Assembly: GCA_905250075.1 (NCBI GenBank)
Contig: CAJNOP010000039.1
Span: forward strand, 1,475,613 to 1,539,612
Direction: 5' to 3'
DNA: 64,000 bases
From: Rotaria sp. Silwood1
Lineage: Eukaryota > Rotifera > Eurotatoria > Philodinida > Philodinidae
In this document: in pieces, positions 26,143 through 40,300 of the stretch
Position numbering within the stretch: position 1 is the first letter of the stretch
Layout: the number at the start of each line of letters is the position of its first letter
Position numbers and translations under genes: made by a program
Notes under the pieces: model-generated
Told to the model about the DNA's origin: nothing
Database searches by the model: none
What the model saw: the letters and a program-made list of their open reading frames with translations, nothing else

Positions 26143-26371
26143 TGCTAACGAAAACCTATATACTATATAAACGACGACAAATGAAAAAGCCTTTTTTGTT
26201 TTCGTTTATTCTAATCTAAAATAAATTAAATTTTCAATGAACGAATGAAATAAAAAAAAACATGTCTAACAAATATAAATTGATATGATAAAGTTATCTG
26301 ACAACTACGGAAAGAAAAAAAAAAGAAAATTTGAACACGTAGAAAATGAAAAAGAAAAACACATTGCTTAT

Positions 26372-26977
26372 TTATCCATCACAATGACTTTCAAAGCCTG
26401 ATTCATTAAATTCTTCATTAACATTACTATTGATCATTTTAAAATGATTAACAGCCATTCGAAGTCCACCACGCATGATCATACTATTTTTAATATTTGT
26501 TGAATCACCAAGTGGATAATTTGTTGACGTATTCATTGTTGCACTAATAGGAATACGTGTTGTAGGAAAATGTGTATTTTGTTGTTGTGTTGATGGATCA
26601 GGTTCAATGCGATATTTTAATAAACGACGGAACATAAGAACAAATGGTTCTAGAAGAAAATAGTATAAATTGATAATAAAGACGAAAAATAAAACAAAAA
26701 TTTTACCAGGTTTATGTATAAGATAATGTTCCCAATGAGGTCCTTGTTTAATACCTAATGCACGCCATTCACATTCGTCCATTAATCTATTTTTTGGTAT
26801 TAATGAAACCATACTTTTATCCAAAATAATATGTCTATACTGATAAGTATCATCTTCATCTAGAAAAAAGAACACATATATTTATATATATATATATGTG
26901 TAATTTTTAAAATAACGATATTTCAACATACATGTTGATGAATAACGTGGTGGCTTTATTTGTTGATTTGATGGCAT
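26372..26977 (-). CDS. Diverged CKS paralogue with long C-terminal tail
   Basis: Exons 26977-26932, 26859-26707, 26649-26372; 477 nt, 158 aa. Same intron positions as the neighbouring CKS1: one at the start of the fold and one inside the hinge, splitting a Gly/Glu codon. Fold residues: TYQYRHIIL, PKNRLMDECEWRALGI, GPHWEHYLIHKP, EPFVLMFRRLL. The hinge is HKPEPF rather than HEPEPH, so strand exchange or anion binding may differ. The last 75 residues are unlike CKS and are rich in Asn/Ser/Thr. Acceptor CTTTTTAG at 27003 lies upstream of the ATG. Probably a tandem duplicate of CKS1 or its partner; CDK binding is inferred from the fold only. Confidence 0.92.
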
Positions 26978-27196
26978 GATATTAATTTTCAAATGGCTAA
27001 ATCTAAAAAGAACCAGTCACACAACAACAACAAGGAAATGTCTAATAATTCATCGACAAAAAAGAAAAGAAATGAATATGTTTATTTTCTTCGGAAAAAT
27101 AAACTGTTTTGTACAAGAAAACAAAACGAAAGAAAAAAAAAAACAACAACAAATTAGTCTTTCTCACTCGATCAAAAATCATACGACTAGACATAT

Positions 27197-30100
27197 TTAT
27201 TCTGTTTTTAACATTTCATAAAATTTTCTTTGTTCTTCAGCTTTATAATCAGCTTTAGGTAATGAACGTTTTAAACCACCATCCCATTCTAAATCAACAA
27301 AACCACCTTGTTTAGCTATAGCTGCTTTAACACGACGAGCAAAATCAATTGATGTTTCACCTTTTTCAATTATCATTGGTGGTAAATAATAAACATCAAC
27401 AACAATCGCCCATGATGTCATCATTAATATTAAATATTGAAATAATTCATGTTTAGATGAATTCCAAAAAGCATCACCAAAACGATTATCATATTTAATA
27501 GCAACAGGATAAATTGTTGCTTCAGTTATTTCAAAACAACCTTTTTTAAACATCATTACGGATGTATTATTAATACATGTACCTTCAGGAAAAATTAATA
27601 TTGGTAAATTATTTTTACTTTTAATATGTTCACGCATTTTTTCAGCAACCATATGACGATCTTTAGTTTCTGAACGTTCAAACCATATATGATTAGCTGT
27701 ATGTGATAATGTTCGTTGTACCATACCAAAAAATCCACCTTGTTTTTGTCCAATCATTGAAAAACTATTATCTGTTGATAATATAATAACATCAATAGGT
27801 GATGTATGATTAGCAACACATATTGAACCACATTTAGCACGATGTTCTGTATTATGATATGTTATTATAGCAGAAAAAACACGTGATAATATACGATGTA
27901 AAACAATATTTATATAAAAACCATAACGTAATTTAGCATCTTTTCCAGGAAAATATTGAAGAAATACAGCTGAACCTAACATCCATAAAATACCAATAAT
28001 AAATAGAAAAAGACGAAATGGAAATAATATAAAATAACGTATACAAAATCCAAGAAACCATAATAATGTTATACGCATAGAAAAATATGCATGTTGTTGT
28101 TGAGTACGTGTTAATAAATTCCATACAGCCATTTCTTCGGCAGATGTAAAACGTTTAGTTACATCATCATCAACAATAGCTTCAAGACCTTGACGAGTAT
28201 AATCGACGATATCTTCTATATTCAAAAAGAAGAAAACAAAGACAATTTCAGAAAAACTTCAGCTTGTTTTTTGTTTTTCATAATTATTTGTTTATTATTT
28301 CTTCTAACTATAGATGAGCAACTCAAATGATGAGCATGAAGATAAATATCACGTCTATTGAAAGATTAGTGAATGTGCATGTTAGTCTTCTTCTGTTCAT
28401 AGTCACATCCTTTTTGCGCGTCTAACTTTTCCATACTTAGTATTCAGATGTGTTGATAGTCTATTACGAACATTCTTGAATGGTATATCAATACGTTTTG
28501 AAGGAAATATCATCGAGTATGCGTCAGACAGATGCCATATTCAGCTGATTTCTTGTTTATAGATAGGGTTCGATGAGAGTAAAATAGTCTTGACAGAACA
28601 ATGAACTTTGGACTTTATTTCTTAAGTTATAGCTGTTTTAATGAGTTTTCGAGAAAACTTAATTTTCTTATGAAATATGAACCATATTTGTAAATTTCAT
28701 ATCTCCATAAGAAAGTGTATTTTCTCTAACTGAAACTTTCAGAATCTTCAGAAGATTACTATACATACATTTCAAGAAAATTTCAGATTGAAATTCAATC
28801 CATAGATATATCCGTCAATAGGCTACGGAGATGCTGAAAGTTATTATGATAGTTAGAAGTTAGGAAAGGACGTTTGAAGGCATTTATTCGTTCACTATTT
28901 CACTAGTGTTTCTAAGATCTAACAAGAAGCAATAGAATCAGTACACTTGACCTTGGAAAACTGTTCCACATGACATTCAGAAAAAACAAAATGAATACAA
29001 AATTTTTATAGTATCGATTAAAAAGAGATGAAGACGATGGAAAGATCCTTAAAATTCTTTTCATTTCTATATTGATTATAATAAGCTAGTCAGTCTATAC
29101 ATTTTATAAAATATTATCAAAAAAAGTGTTGAAATATAGAATACATGTACTACTTCTTTATTGCATTTCTAATGGATTAAGTAGAATGATGATGAAGAAA
29201 TGTATTCCAAAATAGATAGAATAAAATAAAGCTTCCTGTGATTATCAACAACATGTTTTACATCTTAATTCTATAGAAATTGTGCTGACAACTTTTTTTT
29301 ATCTGCGTTTGAAACATAACAAGTTTATTCTTGTGAACGATAGCTTCCTTTAATTACGACTGTATTGTGTTATGTCCTATTCTAAATGAGTCTTGATGAT
29401 ATAGATCAAGCAAAAATTAAAAAATTTAGTTTGACTATTTTTTATGGCATGTCAATTATAATTAAAGGCAGTTTTCTACCTTTTAATCATCACATCTACT
29501 TAAATCTATCTCACAATTTATTATTAATTACCAATCAAAGTACTTGAGTCGAGTACAATCATTCTAAGTTATTCTTCAATGTTGTTTTTTTTTCTACTGA
29601 ATTTTCCAAAGTTATATTCCATTATTTCTTTTGAATAATTCTCACATAATATAATCTATTGATATTTCCTAGGTCAAAATATATTGTTGTGAAAATTTTT
29701 ATGCTAATTTTTTTTTTATTTCGATTAAGTTAAGAAAAAGTTTTTGACTCAATCCCTATGGCATTATATCTTCGCATCGGTTGAATCAAATGGACTACTC
29801 TATTGATCAATCATAGAAATTTATTCAAAGTGTTTTTGTCATACGGATAAGATAGGCAAAGTATTATTGATGGTATCATAAAAGCAATTTCATCTGTTAT
29901 CAAGTAATAAAACTACATATGTATTCTTATTTGGCAATGAGCAGAAATTTCTTCAGTTAGATTTTTTTTTGCTATCAATCAAAAAATCAAGCTCATTCGA
30001 GCAAATCAAAGCAAAGATATTTTAATCTTTTATCTTAATGTTATTTATAGTACTCTGTGTAGATTTCGATTATTGCAATACTATCCACTATTGATAATAA

Positions 30101-30985
30101 ATGATTTTAATCATTATTTATTACAATATGCATGAAACCGAGACCCAAAGATAAATACAATTATGTTTCAAGGTAATTGAACAATTAATTTTGGTTTTGC
30201 GGTTATGCTTATTAAGAGAAATGAATATATAAAATTCAGCTATTTCAGTTAGTTATACATATATTTTTCTTCAATGAATGATAAAACTTTGCATACATTC
30301 GATAACATCTGTCAAGGTTAGTTTTTAAAATAAAAGGTCAACAATCAGTTCATCCTTGTTATCATGGCGAGATACTAAACTTAAATATCGATACGAATTC
30401 ACCTTTGCAAATATTAGTTTACTATTTATAAAAAAAAAAGAAAAAAAAAAGGTCATCAATTTAGATGTGTACTGACAACGTTTCGGGTCATTAAACATGA
30501 AGACAGAGTGCATAAATTCGAATAAATTTCATTTTTCACTGACAAAAATTCTTACCTAATTTAAATTGAATATCGGTTTGTGATGGAGTTCCTGATATTT
30601 TTGGTTCTTGATCAGTTGTTGATGTTATTTCATGTGATGATTCCGATTCATTTTCATCATTAATTTCATTTTTTGAATCACTTACTAATGGTGTTTTTGA
30701 TGATATTTCAATTGGATTATCTTGTGTTTTTTTATCTTTTTCTATTGTTGTTGATGTAGATGTTTGAGTTTCATCCGAAGATGCATTAGAATTAATTGAA
30801 AATTCTTTATCTCGTTTTATTTTTGTTGCATAATCAAATATCAATGCTAATAATTGAACATAAAGTCTTCGTAAACCAAGTGATAAATTTAATGCTGCAA
30901 GTGTAAGTACAAGTACAGCTAGACAAACCATAGGTGCACATAGAATACCTATGATAGTAAAAATTTGTGTTGTTGTTATTGTCAT
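27197..30985 (-). CDS. GPAT4: Glycerol-3-phosphate acyltransferase 3/4 (ER lysophospholipid acyltransferase family)
   Basis: Two exons, 30985-30556 and 28215-27197, joined across a 2.3 kb intron (CTTAG/GTAAGA donor, TATAG acceptor); 1449 nt, 482 aa. Exon 1 carries an N-terminal membrane segment followed by LSLGLRRLYVQLLALIF, as in GPAT3/4, and a Ser/Thr/Glu-rich loop. Exon 2 has DDDVTKRF, WNLLTRT, two membrane segments, the catalytic HX4D motif NHTSPID (His280, Asp285), WFERSE, FPEGTCINN (Glu354), VAIKY, and the family C-terminus WDGGLKR. The enzyme makes lysophosphatidate from glycerol-3-phosphate and acyl-CoA at the ER. The minus-strand AATAAA (27201-27196) overlaps the stop codon. Vertebrate GPAT3 and GPAT4 are paralogues, so the symbol stands for the pair. 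Confidence 0.95.
29110..29260 (+). repeat. Dispersed repeat, copy B (GPAT intron)
   Basis: AAGTGTTGAAATATAGAATA, TTATTGCATTTCTAATGGAT, GATGAAGAAATGTATTCC, ATAGATAGAATAAAATAAAG, GATTATCAACAACA match copies A and C. Confidence 0.55.
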
Positions 30986-31443
30986 GATTTATTTGAAATT
31001 GTACAATGATAAATAATAAAAAAGTCTAGAAAAGAGTAAAGAATAAATATGTTATAGAAAATGATTAAAGTACAAAGTTCACAACAAACAAAAATAAATA
31101 TATCAACCATTTATGAATTCTATAATTTTTTTTTATTTTTATTCAAGAAAAAAAAAATGAATTCTTTTTGTTTCTGACACATACCTGAAAATTTTTTATC
31201 TCGAGCATTTTGTTCACAATCATACACACACACACTAACGAAAGTGAATGTTAAACGTGTATGTATATAAGATTTTCGTTTGTTTTTTTTTCTCTTTTCC
31301 TATTAACTATCTCTCTCATATAACATACTGTTTTCGATCAGAAGAAATGATTATATTCGTCAGTGAAAAGAAACATACAGTGACGGACTGATCATAACAT
31401 GTTTTGCAACCCTCGATTATAAATATATGGATATACTGCGCGT

Positions 31444-31464
31444 TTATATATATATATATATATA
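31444..31464. repeat. (TA)n microsatellite
   Basis: Uninterrupted TA dinucleotides in the interval between MFSD5 and GPAT. Confidence 0.9.
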
Positions 31465-31848
31465 CCTGAGAGAAACGAAAATAATGTACGATAAGAAAAA
31501 AAAGCAAAAAAAAAAAGCCACGAAGTAAATCAAAATATAAACAACATAAATATTATTTTAGTTTTGTGTCTATTTTTGTTTATTTCTTTTACGCAGCTAA
31601 TTATTTGTTTTTAATTAATTAATTAGAAATTCAAAAAAAAAAATATCACAATCAAAACACAAAAAACGAAAAGCAAAAAAAAAAATGTGAATAAATATTA
31701 ATGAAATAAAAGTTAAACTAAAAATGAAATATGAATTTTGTTTATCACAATTGATATTTATCAGGTTAGTATTTAATCGATAGATAGAGATTAGTTTTAT
31801 CACGAATGAATAGAAGAAAAAAAAAATGAGACTAAAAAAATAAGATAT

Positions 31849-34800
31849 TTAAATAGTAGGTTGATTTTTATCAGCACTTTCATCTGGTGCTGATTTTGTA
31901 CCATTTGGTGCAACAGTTAATACATTACCAAGAGGTACTAATGGTGTAACATGTAATGTTAATCTTAAAATAGAACAAAAAAAAAAAAAGACTCGTTAAT
32001 TAAATATTTCTTCATGAAAATCACATCTTATCTTACTTATGTAATAAAATCATACTAATACCAGCAAGAATCAAAAAGAATACACAACTCATAAAAATTA
32101 TTTTTAATTCAAAATCCTAAATAATAGAAAAATTTTTGTTTTAAATAAAAGTATTTTTTTTTTTTATTTTGTACTTTAAGAAGAATGATAACCACAATTA
32201 AATTTAATGGAATTCGAAAATAATTCATTACAGTAGCACGAGCTAAGATAAATTAAAAACAAGAATGTTTGAATAAAAGAAAAAAATTTAATAATAAACA
32301 AACCTTCTTCGGGCACATATTTACTGCGCATTGTTGCCATTGCTCTAATTTAATTTAATAGAACAAAAAAGAAAAAATTTTTCAAAATTTCGTTTATCAT
32401 ATAAACTAAAGAAAAAATGAGATTTTAACTATTCTCGATGTTTTTAAAATCTAGAAAATGTTATTTAGTAGAAAAAAAAAACTGAAATAATCGATGTGAT
32501 TTAATACCAGTTTTTGCATGATCAGTCTTTCAAGTGTTTCGAAGCAAAACACCAATTTTATAGAGTTCACTGAGTTCTATGTAACTATACGATAAGGTCA
32601 TGAAAGAACCTTTCTTTATCTTCTCAAATGACGAATATATAAATGATCAAAAAATAACTTACGGCCAAAAGATACCAACACAAAATTCAAAGACCAAAAA
32701 TGCTATGAACATGATGCCTTGACCCTAGAAAACAATAACGATTAATTTATATGAAAAAATTCTTGATTTACATAAGGCATGAATATTGGTACACTCAAAC
32801 ATAAAGCCGAGATAAAAACAATTGATCTAAATAAATCAATGAAATGATAGATAAGTAATAAATAGATAAAAATCTTCATCGACTCAAATCTTATTTATCA
32901 TATATACAAATGTTCTGAAAATTTCAATATATATTTTCAACCAAGAATGTAAGTCAAAAGTATGAGCTTGCCTTCACATTGCTTAAATTCTAATGAATAG
33001 AATCTATTAATTCTAAAAAGGAAGTACTCCAAGAATCAGTTAATTCTTCATCATATAAGAGCTTTTCTTTAACTATTTACTGTAAATAAACTCTTTTTAG
33101 AATTGTAGCCGTTATTCTGTAACTAATCGGACGTAAACAAAAAAAACACTCCATTACTCTTTGAAGATCATATTTCCGTAGTAGTTCAATAAACTTAACT
33201 ACAGAAGACTATTACCTACAAGTCTTATAAAAAACAAAAAAAAAAAACCTTCTAATAAATAGAAATAACATGCAAATTATCATAGTATTCTTAACAAGTA
33301 ATCATAGACCGACATATTATCTAATCTTTTGAATAAAGAAAAATTATAAACTAGACTCAAATTACATGTTAAAATATAGAACATTAGTATTACATATATA
33401 AAATTACAAATAATACAAAATTTAATAAAATTCTATTTCTTCTTTATGAGTTAACAAGCTTAAACAAACTATTACATATCTTTCATTATAATTCCTATTG
33501 CATTCAAATATTGACGATAAACTCATATCCTTGACCTACTTTTTTTAATAGAATATTTACATAGCAAATTTTCAGATTTCAATCGATTGAAGATTTTTCT
33601 TCTCTATATTATAATTTAAAAAAAAATAGATAAAGAAAATATTCACCTCATAAATGATTCAGGTGTTGTATAATTACAAAAGACTTTAAATGAGTTTGAT
33701 CCCATCATCATAGCAACCATATAACCAGCAAATATATATCCTAAATTAAAAACAAAAGATCAGACTATATATAAGATAAAGTTTTTTTTTTAAATAAAAA
33801 CCATGTGGAATGGGCGGATTTTTATTATCAGTTTTATCAATATTTGATTGATTTAATGCTTGAGTTAAAGCTGGTGTCCATTCAAGTACAAATACATACA
33901 TTGATGCTTCAAATAAAGCTTGAACAACACCAAGAAGAAAAATTTTTTTATCTATTAAATCACATATGATAATTATAAATTGAAATTTATTTATATTATT
34001 TTACCAGATTTAATAGCAGTCCAAGCAGAAATAAATGATTGTGATATAGGTGCATTAGCATCACCATAATTTTCTGACCATGTTGTTATCAATAAAATAC
34101 ACATAGCAATAAATGAAAATATAGCACTATCGAATGGAGCTCTAAAAGAAAAATGCTTTTTTGTTTTTTCGATATTTTAAAATTACTAGAATCAAAAACC
34201 AATTGATCTCACTTATACCGAACTGAAATAGCCGCCATGGCTGATGAAGATATTCTTCTAACTAATAGTTCTCGTTCAAGCTCATATCTTACTACTTGTT
34301 AGAACATCTGGTATAAATAAAACTCTGAAAAAGATTTATACTACTATCACTTTCTTTTTGAGTTATAACTGTATTACTGAATTTTTAGCCTCCAATAGGA
34401 TATCACGAGGAAAATTGAATCGCGAAATTTAAGTCTGAAAGTTTTACTTCACAATAAATCTTATAATATCTTAAAAGTTTCAGCAAAAAAAAAACAACAA
34501 CAAATGCTTCTATGTCAAGATAACAGAACTATAACACTTTATCCACATCCATATAAGCAAGTGATCTACATCTCACTACTAGTCTCGGATCATCTAATCG
34601 ATAGCATAATTACTTCATTGTGACAGACGTTTACTCTTGTGATTCTTCTCTTGAAACTATGTGTCAAATATGACGCTATAATTCATAAAAATGTCACTAA
34701 CGAGGGAACATTCCCAAGTGTCACATCGGTTTTCAGTTCAGACTCTATGCATAAGGTAGACCCCAGTGAGTTATGAAAAACCCCAGAAGAATAAGTGCCC

Positions 34801-36229
34801 TTAGGCCTTGTGTCTAGAGTTATAGGCATTTTACTGAAATTTTAGTCTTTGACACTTTATAGATCGACAAATAGAATGACGGTATTTCGATCTGAGATTT
34901 TGCCTACAGATAGATCTATTTGTGAGTAGAATACCCTGAAAATTTCAGCTCAAACGAATGTTTTATTCCTGAGATATTAAAGTCCCAAAAAAACAGTAAA
35001 TTCTAGCATCTTTCGTGGGATATGATTGATTTTTGGGACTTTAATATCTCAGGAATAAAACATTCGTTTGAGCTGAAATTTTCAGGGTATTCTACTCACA
35101 AATAGATCTATCTGTAGGCAAAAACTCAGATCGAAATACCGTCATTCTATTTGTCGATCTATAAAGTGTCAAAGACTAAAATTTCAGTAAAATGCCTATA
35201 ACTCTAGACAGAAGGCATAATGGCACTTATTCTTCTGGGGTTTTTCATACCTCACTGGGATCTACCTTATGCATAGAGTCTGAGCTCAAAAGCGATGTGA
35301 CACTTGAGAATGTACCCTCGTAAGTCTTATCTTTACATAAATATTATTCGAAGACTCTGAATTGTTTTTTTTTTAAATTCTTACACATAGCCAAAAGTAT
35401 TTGCTACGGATTGTGCAACTATTCCCGATATAATAGCTACTACAGAATTTCCAAAGTATGCATTAGCAAATATAAGACCCAATGATTCTGGTTCAAAATT
35501 TCTCTACAAGAAAAAAAAAAATAATAATTTTTTTGCTTTATTAATTTTATATTCATACTCGTCGATGTTCATTAACTAACCATGATTCGAATGCACTAAA
35601 TAAAACCGATGTTGCCATACCAGCAAGTAATCGTCCAATAAATAAAATATAAAAATTTGAAGAATGCTATAATAAGCAAAAAACAAAAAACCAAAAGAGT
35701 ATTTTATTTATTCTGAATATTTCTTAAAAGAAAATTATTAACCTTAGTTGCACATGATATTCCATAAAGAATACCATACATAATACATGTATTTCGTCTT
35801 CCACTAAATAATAAGAAAAAAAGAAATTTATTAAATTCAAATAAAAACAATTTTTTTTTAGTTTCCGTTACTATTTATCTGCAAGTGAAGCAACAATGGT
35901 ACCAAATATCATTGATGAACCAAAACCAGCTATAAAAAGTACTTCAATTTCATGTTTTTGTATGCCATAACTTTCATATAATGCATAAACATGAGGACCT
36001 TGAAGCCAATCACCAGCTAAGAAATAAAAAATAAATAGAAATCAATCGTTTTTATTTTTTTTTATTCTATTGAGCTTTTACCAACGGCTAATAGGTAAAC
36101 AAATAGATAAGTTTGTTGAAAACCTCGATAATTAGGATCTTTAGAATGTTGTTGAACTTGTCGAGTATAGAAATGTAAAATAATACATGCTACTATTAAA
36201 ACTCCAAGTGAAAATATGAATATGTCCAT
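31849..36229 (-). CDS. MFSD5: MFSD5-like major facilitator (molybdate-anion transporter family)
   Basis: Fourteen exons: 36229-36082, 36016-35872, 35803-35743, 35666-35559, 35503-35385, 34141-34005, 33951-33802, 33740-33647, 32826-32772, 32724-32663, 32344-32304, 32242-32175, 32116-32037, 31963-31849; 1383 nt, 460 aa, close to human MFSD5 (450). All junctions are in phase. Recognised segments: GDWLQGPHVYALYE, the TM2-3 loop DKYGRRNTC, FIGRLLAGMATSVLFSAFESW, NYGDANAP, GVVQALFEASMYVFVLEWTP, FRIPLNL. The human protein is described as a molybdate importer; substrate here is inferred. Most introns are 50-100 nt; the exon 5-6 intron (1.24 kb) carries a foldback element, and exon 8-9 is 820 nt. Confidence 0.93.
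34701..35320. mobile_element. Foldback MITE in MFSD5 intron 5
   Basis: A 620-bp near-perfect inverted repeat: arms of about 290 bp (34701-34990 and 35030-35320) around a 40-nt loop. Ends read CGAGGGAACATTC and GAATGTACCCTCG, flanked on both sides by TAA (34698-34700, 35321-35323), the target size of PIF/Harbinger elements. No coding capacity. Arm similarity implies recent insertion or gene conversion. Confidence 0.85.
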
Positions 36230-37350
36230 ATTTATAAATTTATTTTTAGTAATTATTCAGAATTGAAAACAGTTCGTTCTGCTTGAATGATAGACACAAA
36301 ATAATAGGGTAGAATAAGGTGTTGTCTTGCTCCCCTTTCTCTTATTTTTTTTTTATTATTATTATTAATTCAGTCTACGCCATTCACATCAATCGAAAGT
36401 AGACGCATAATGCAACTGTATTTGACCAACTGTAAATTTTTTTTTTATTATAACTAGAAAAAGATGTCGTTACTTTTCGAAAACCAAAAAAAAAAAAGAT
36501 TCGTTTTCACAAAATTAACGAATATATTTGAATAGATGATTCTATCGCACAATATTAAGGAATACTCTCAAGCAATAATAAAATATAATTATCGATTACT
36601 AGTGCTTGAGAATACACTTAGTGTTACGAATTATTCATTGAATATAGAACTTGCCTTTTGTTTATTCTGTAAATCATTTTGTTTTACATTTATGTTTCTT
36701 CTTCTTTACTAAAGACAAAATGAAATATTTCCATTTTCTTGTCTTTCAGTTAGTTATTAAACACTATCAAATGTATCTTGGTATGCTTTTTTTTTTGTCT
36801 TGCATTCATAATGAAAATGTTATAATGACATCATTTCTTTTCTTTTTTTTTTATGTTTAACACATTCCGCCTCCTATTACTAATCTTATGCACATACAAT
36901 TTAACCAGTTGGAATCACAGTTGGACTAAACTAGTTGATTTGTATATCTGTGAATTAATTTTTTTTTTGTTTTATGGCAAATAAGCCAAAAAAGACTTGA
37001 TGAATATCAATGAGTTACCAACAGAGAATCTAATTATATAATCAAATGTCATTTTTTTTGTTTTTATTAACGGTGAAATTGACAACAAAAAAAAAAATTT
37101 TTGCTTTCTTTCTTTCTTTTTTTTATGTTGTTGTGAGTATGTAGAAAAATACAAGAAGCACTGTATATCATAAGTTATTACTGCACAAGCAGAGAAAAAC
37201 ATCACTGTAATACATGCACACATATACAAGCATAAATTGGAATAGAGATTTTTTTTTGTTTTGTTTTCATGACAACATCAGATCGAGTTAGTAGAAAAAA
37301 AAAAAAAAAAAGAAAAGAATTTTGTTTCGTATAAATAAAGTATGTACATA
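36230..37350. other. Intergenic between LRP12-like 3' end and MFSD5 start
   Basis: Dominated by homopolymer T and A runs of 8-18 bases and TTATTA repeats near 36350. Should hold the MFSD5 promoter. No coding frame supported. Confidence 0.6.
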
Positions 37351-40300
37351 TCAAGGCATTAAAAGTTTATCATCATCACTACTAGCTTGTTCATCGTCTT
37401 GCATTGTTGTTATTGGTATGGATGTTGGTGATAATGATTGTTCTTCAAAATGATCACATAATGTATTTAAAGGTATTTGTCGTTTACGAATACAAAATAA
37501 TGTTGATGATGTTGTAGTTGAAATAGTTGTTGGTGATTGAATATCATTTTCATCATGTATAGATAATAATTGTTCATCAGAATAAATTGGTGGAAGTTCT
37601 TGTGATTCAATAAATGATCGATTAGAAAGTGCAATCGGTTGTAATAAATTACAGCGTTCATATATATCAAAATCATTTGATGATGTAGAATTATTATTAT
37701 TATTATTATTTATTGAAAGATTTCTTTGAAATAAAGAACGAATTCGAGAACGAAAACGATCAAAACGATTTGTTGATAATGGAGGTAGATTTGAATGTGT
37801 TTCATTTGATTCAAGCATTGGAATACGAGAAGAATCTAAAGAAAAATAATAAGATTAATAATACATATTTATTCTAAACATTTTTGAAGATCAAAACGTT
37901 CATATAGGATCAAGAGACTATTTTTATTGTTCATTTAACTGATATCCTTCGTTAGAGTTCGTATTTTTCTTGATTTGTTCTAATACACTTTCCTTTTAGA
38001 GTCGCAACCGTTTCACCTTAAAGTTTTTTTTTTTATAATACAAAGGATCTATGACCACAAGGATATTCTCTAAAAGTCTCAACCAAAATCAATGCTTCGT
38101 TCTTCAGACATTAAATGTGGAAGAAAAGTTGATTTTGTGACATTCGTTGTAAAACATGATAAACAACATTTCAAGCCACAATTCTAGAAGAAAGGTCTAA
38201 TAGAATAAATTATTTAAAATTTCTTCTTATTTCATTGAGTCCTATGCATAGAAAAAGAAACGGGAAGTCGAATCAAACACTAACAGTTGGAAACGTTCCC
38301 TGATGAGTTTTAACGAAAGCAATTGAATAAATAATGCAGTTTTACATATAAAACAATCTCAAAACTAATAAATAGGTCAATGAATTTAATCGAAAATGTT
38401 TTCTGAATACGTGTATGAGTTTGTTTTTTATACTATTGCTTGTTATGAATGAATTTCTATAGCTGATGATCTCAGTTGAAAAGACTAAATCCATATTTTA
38501 GATACAAACCAGAAGTTTATCAAGTCTTCGACTACACGCTTTTCTTCGGAAGCAAACATAATTTTTCTATAATATACTCAAAATATTATATTTTGGTTTT
38601 TTTCAACACTCTATTGTATAGATTCTTGTAGGCCAGATCAATTATTTCAACTCAAACAAAAATCTTCATTGTAATAAACAGTTGCACATTTATAATGCTG
38701 GTGAATATCGAAAACAGATAATGTATAAAATAAAATAAAAGCACAAACCTATATGGATACAAAAAAACTCTCATCAAAGTTATGAAACTTTTGTCCTAAA
38801 GTCTTTGTAGCTTTCGGGAAACGTTTTTTGATGAAATCTTGTAAAAATTTCAAAGCTTTTGATTTGCTTCTATTCTGAAATAAGAACATTGAATCCACCG
38901 ATTAATATAAGTCATATAAAAGATAAATTGTCGTAGGTTGTACCATAGACAAAATAACATTATTCTGATTCTTGCCTATCTCTATGTAAAATTTCAAGTC
39001 AAAATTCGAAAATCAAGTTTTCTGGTACTTCTGAAGAGGAAATTTAATAAAATACCGTAAAAGTGCTCTGCAGTAATAAGCTAAGGATATGAGCTCTCTT
39101 TACAATGATTTATCACTTTGAAGACTTTCCATCATAAAAAAAAGTTTTGTAAGCGATCCTACACATCTCTAGTCTTTACCATCCTGCATAACAATGCTGT
39201 ATTAAAAATAAAACTAATGAAAAATTTTTTACTTGATTCGCGTTAAAAGATAAAAAGTTAGTCTGTATTACCATCATTTTGACTTTGACGATTATGATGA
39301 TGATGACGACGACGACGATATCTTCGATGTCTTCGATTTCTATGTCTTGATGTTCTTGAACTAGAATTTATCAATGGTAATGGAATAAAATTATCTAAAC
39401 CAGCTAATCTTAAATATTCAGCAAGTAATGCATGTCGTTCTTCATCATCATTCGAATAACCCATTGTTTGATTATATGATGGTGGTGCTAAACGTCGTGG
39501 ATCATCTGTTATAATTGATGTATTATTATTATTATTATTATTGTTAATTGATTGTTGTTGTTGTTGTTGTTGATTTGATTGTCGTTGAAATTCTTCTCGT
39601 CGACGTTGAATATATTGTTGAGGATTTAATAAACGTAATGAAGCTTGTCGTTCAGCTGAACGTAAATGTAAAAGTTTACATGTACATCCAAGTGCTATAA
39701 TTAATAATGTTGAACAAATAGTAGCACCAATAACAGCAGCTGACATTATTCGACGAGGTATACGATATGGACAATTTATTTCATCGGAATTATCACCACA
39801 ATCATTAGTACCTAAAAAAAAAAGTAAAAATGAAATATTTATATAAGTTTTTATTAGATTTAATTAAAAGAATTTGTAATTATAATTTCATATAAAATAT
39901 TTTGAAATTCTCATAGATTAAGATTCAGAGTCTTGAGATAGTTAAATTTTGATTTTGCGAAACCACATCACTAACGAATAGAATTGTTCGTATACAGTCG
40001 ATAACAAACTTTGATTACAAGTATTGACTAGTCCACTATTAATTCACATCTACTGAAAGTATAATTCCGACAACATTTTCTACTTGTGATGATCTTATAT
40101 GTTCTAAAATTTTTTACAGCTACAACATTGAATAAGGTTAAGTTTGTGCTACGACATGGGCTCACTATTTTATAGCATGCTAACGAGTAAAATCTTGATT
40201 ATTTGTTATAGACTTTGACGATACTAAAGTAGACGTCGAGTTGCGTTTATTGTTAGTCAAAAATTAGTAGTAGCTTGTAGAATACCAAAAATGATCGACA

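Noticed and set aside
28216..30555. Searched the large GPAT intron for a nested gene
   Set aside because: Only dispersed repeat copy B and AT-rich noise; no coding frame.
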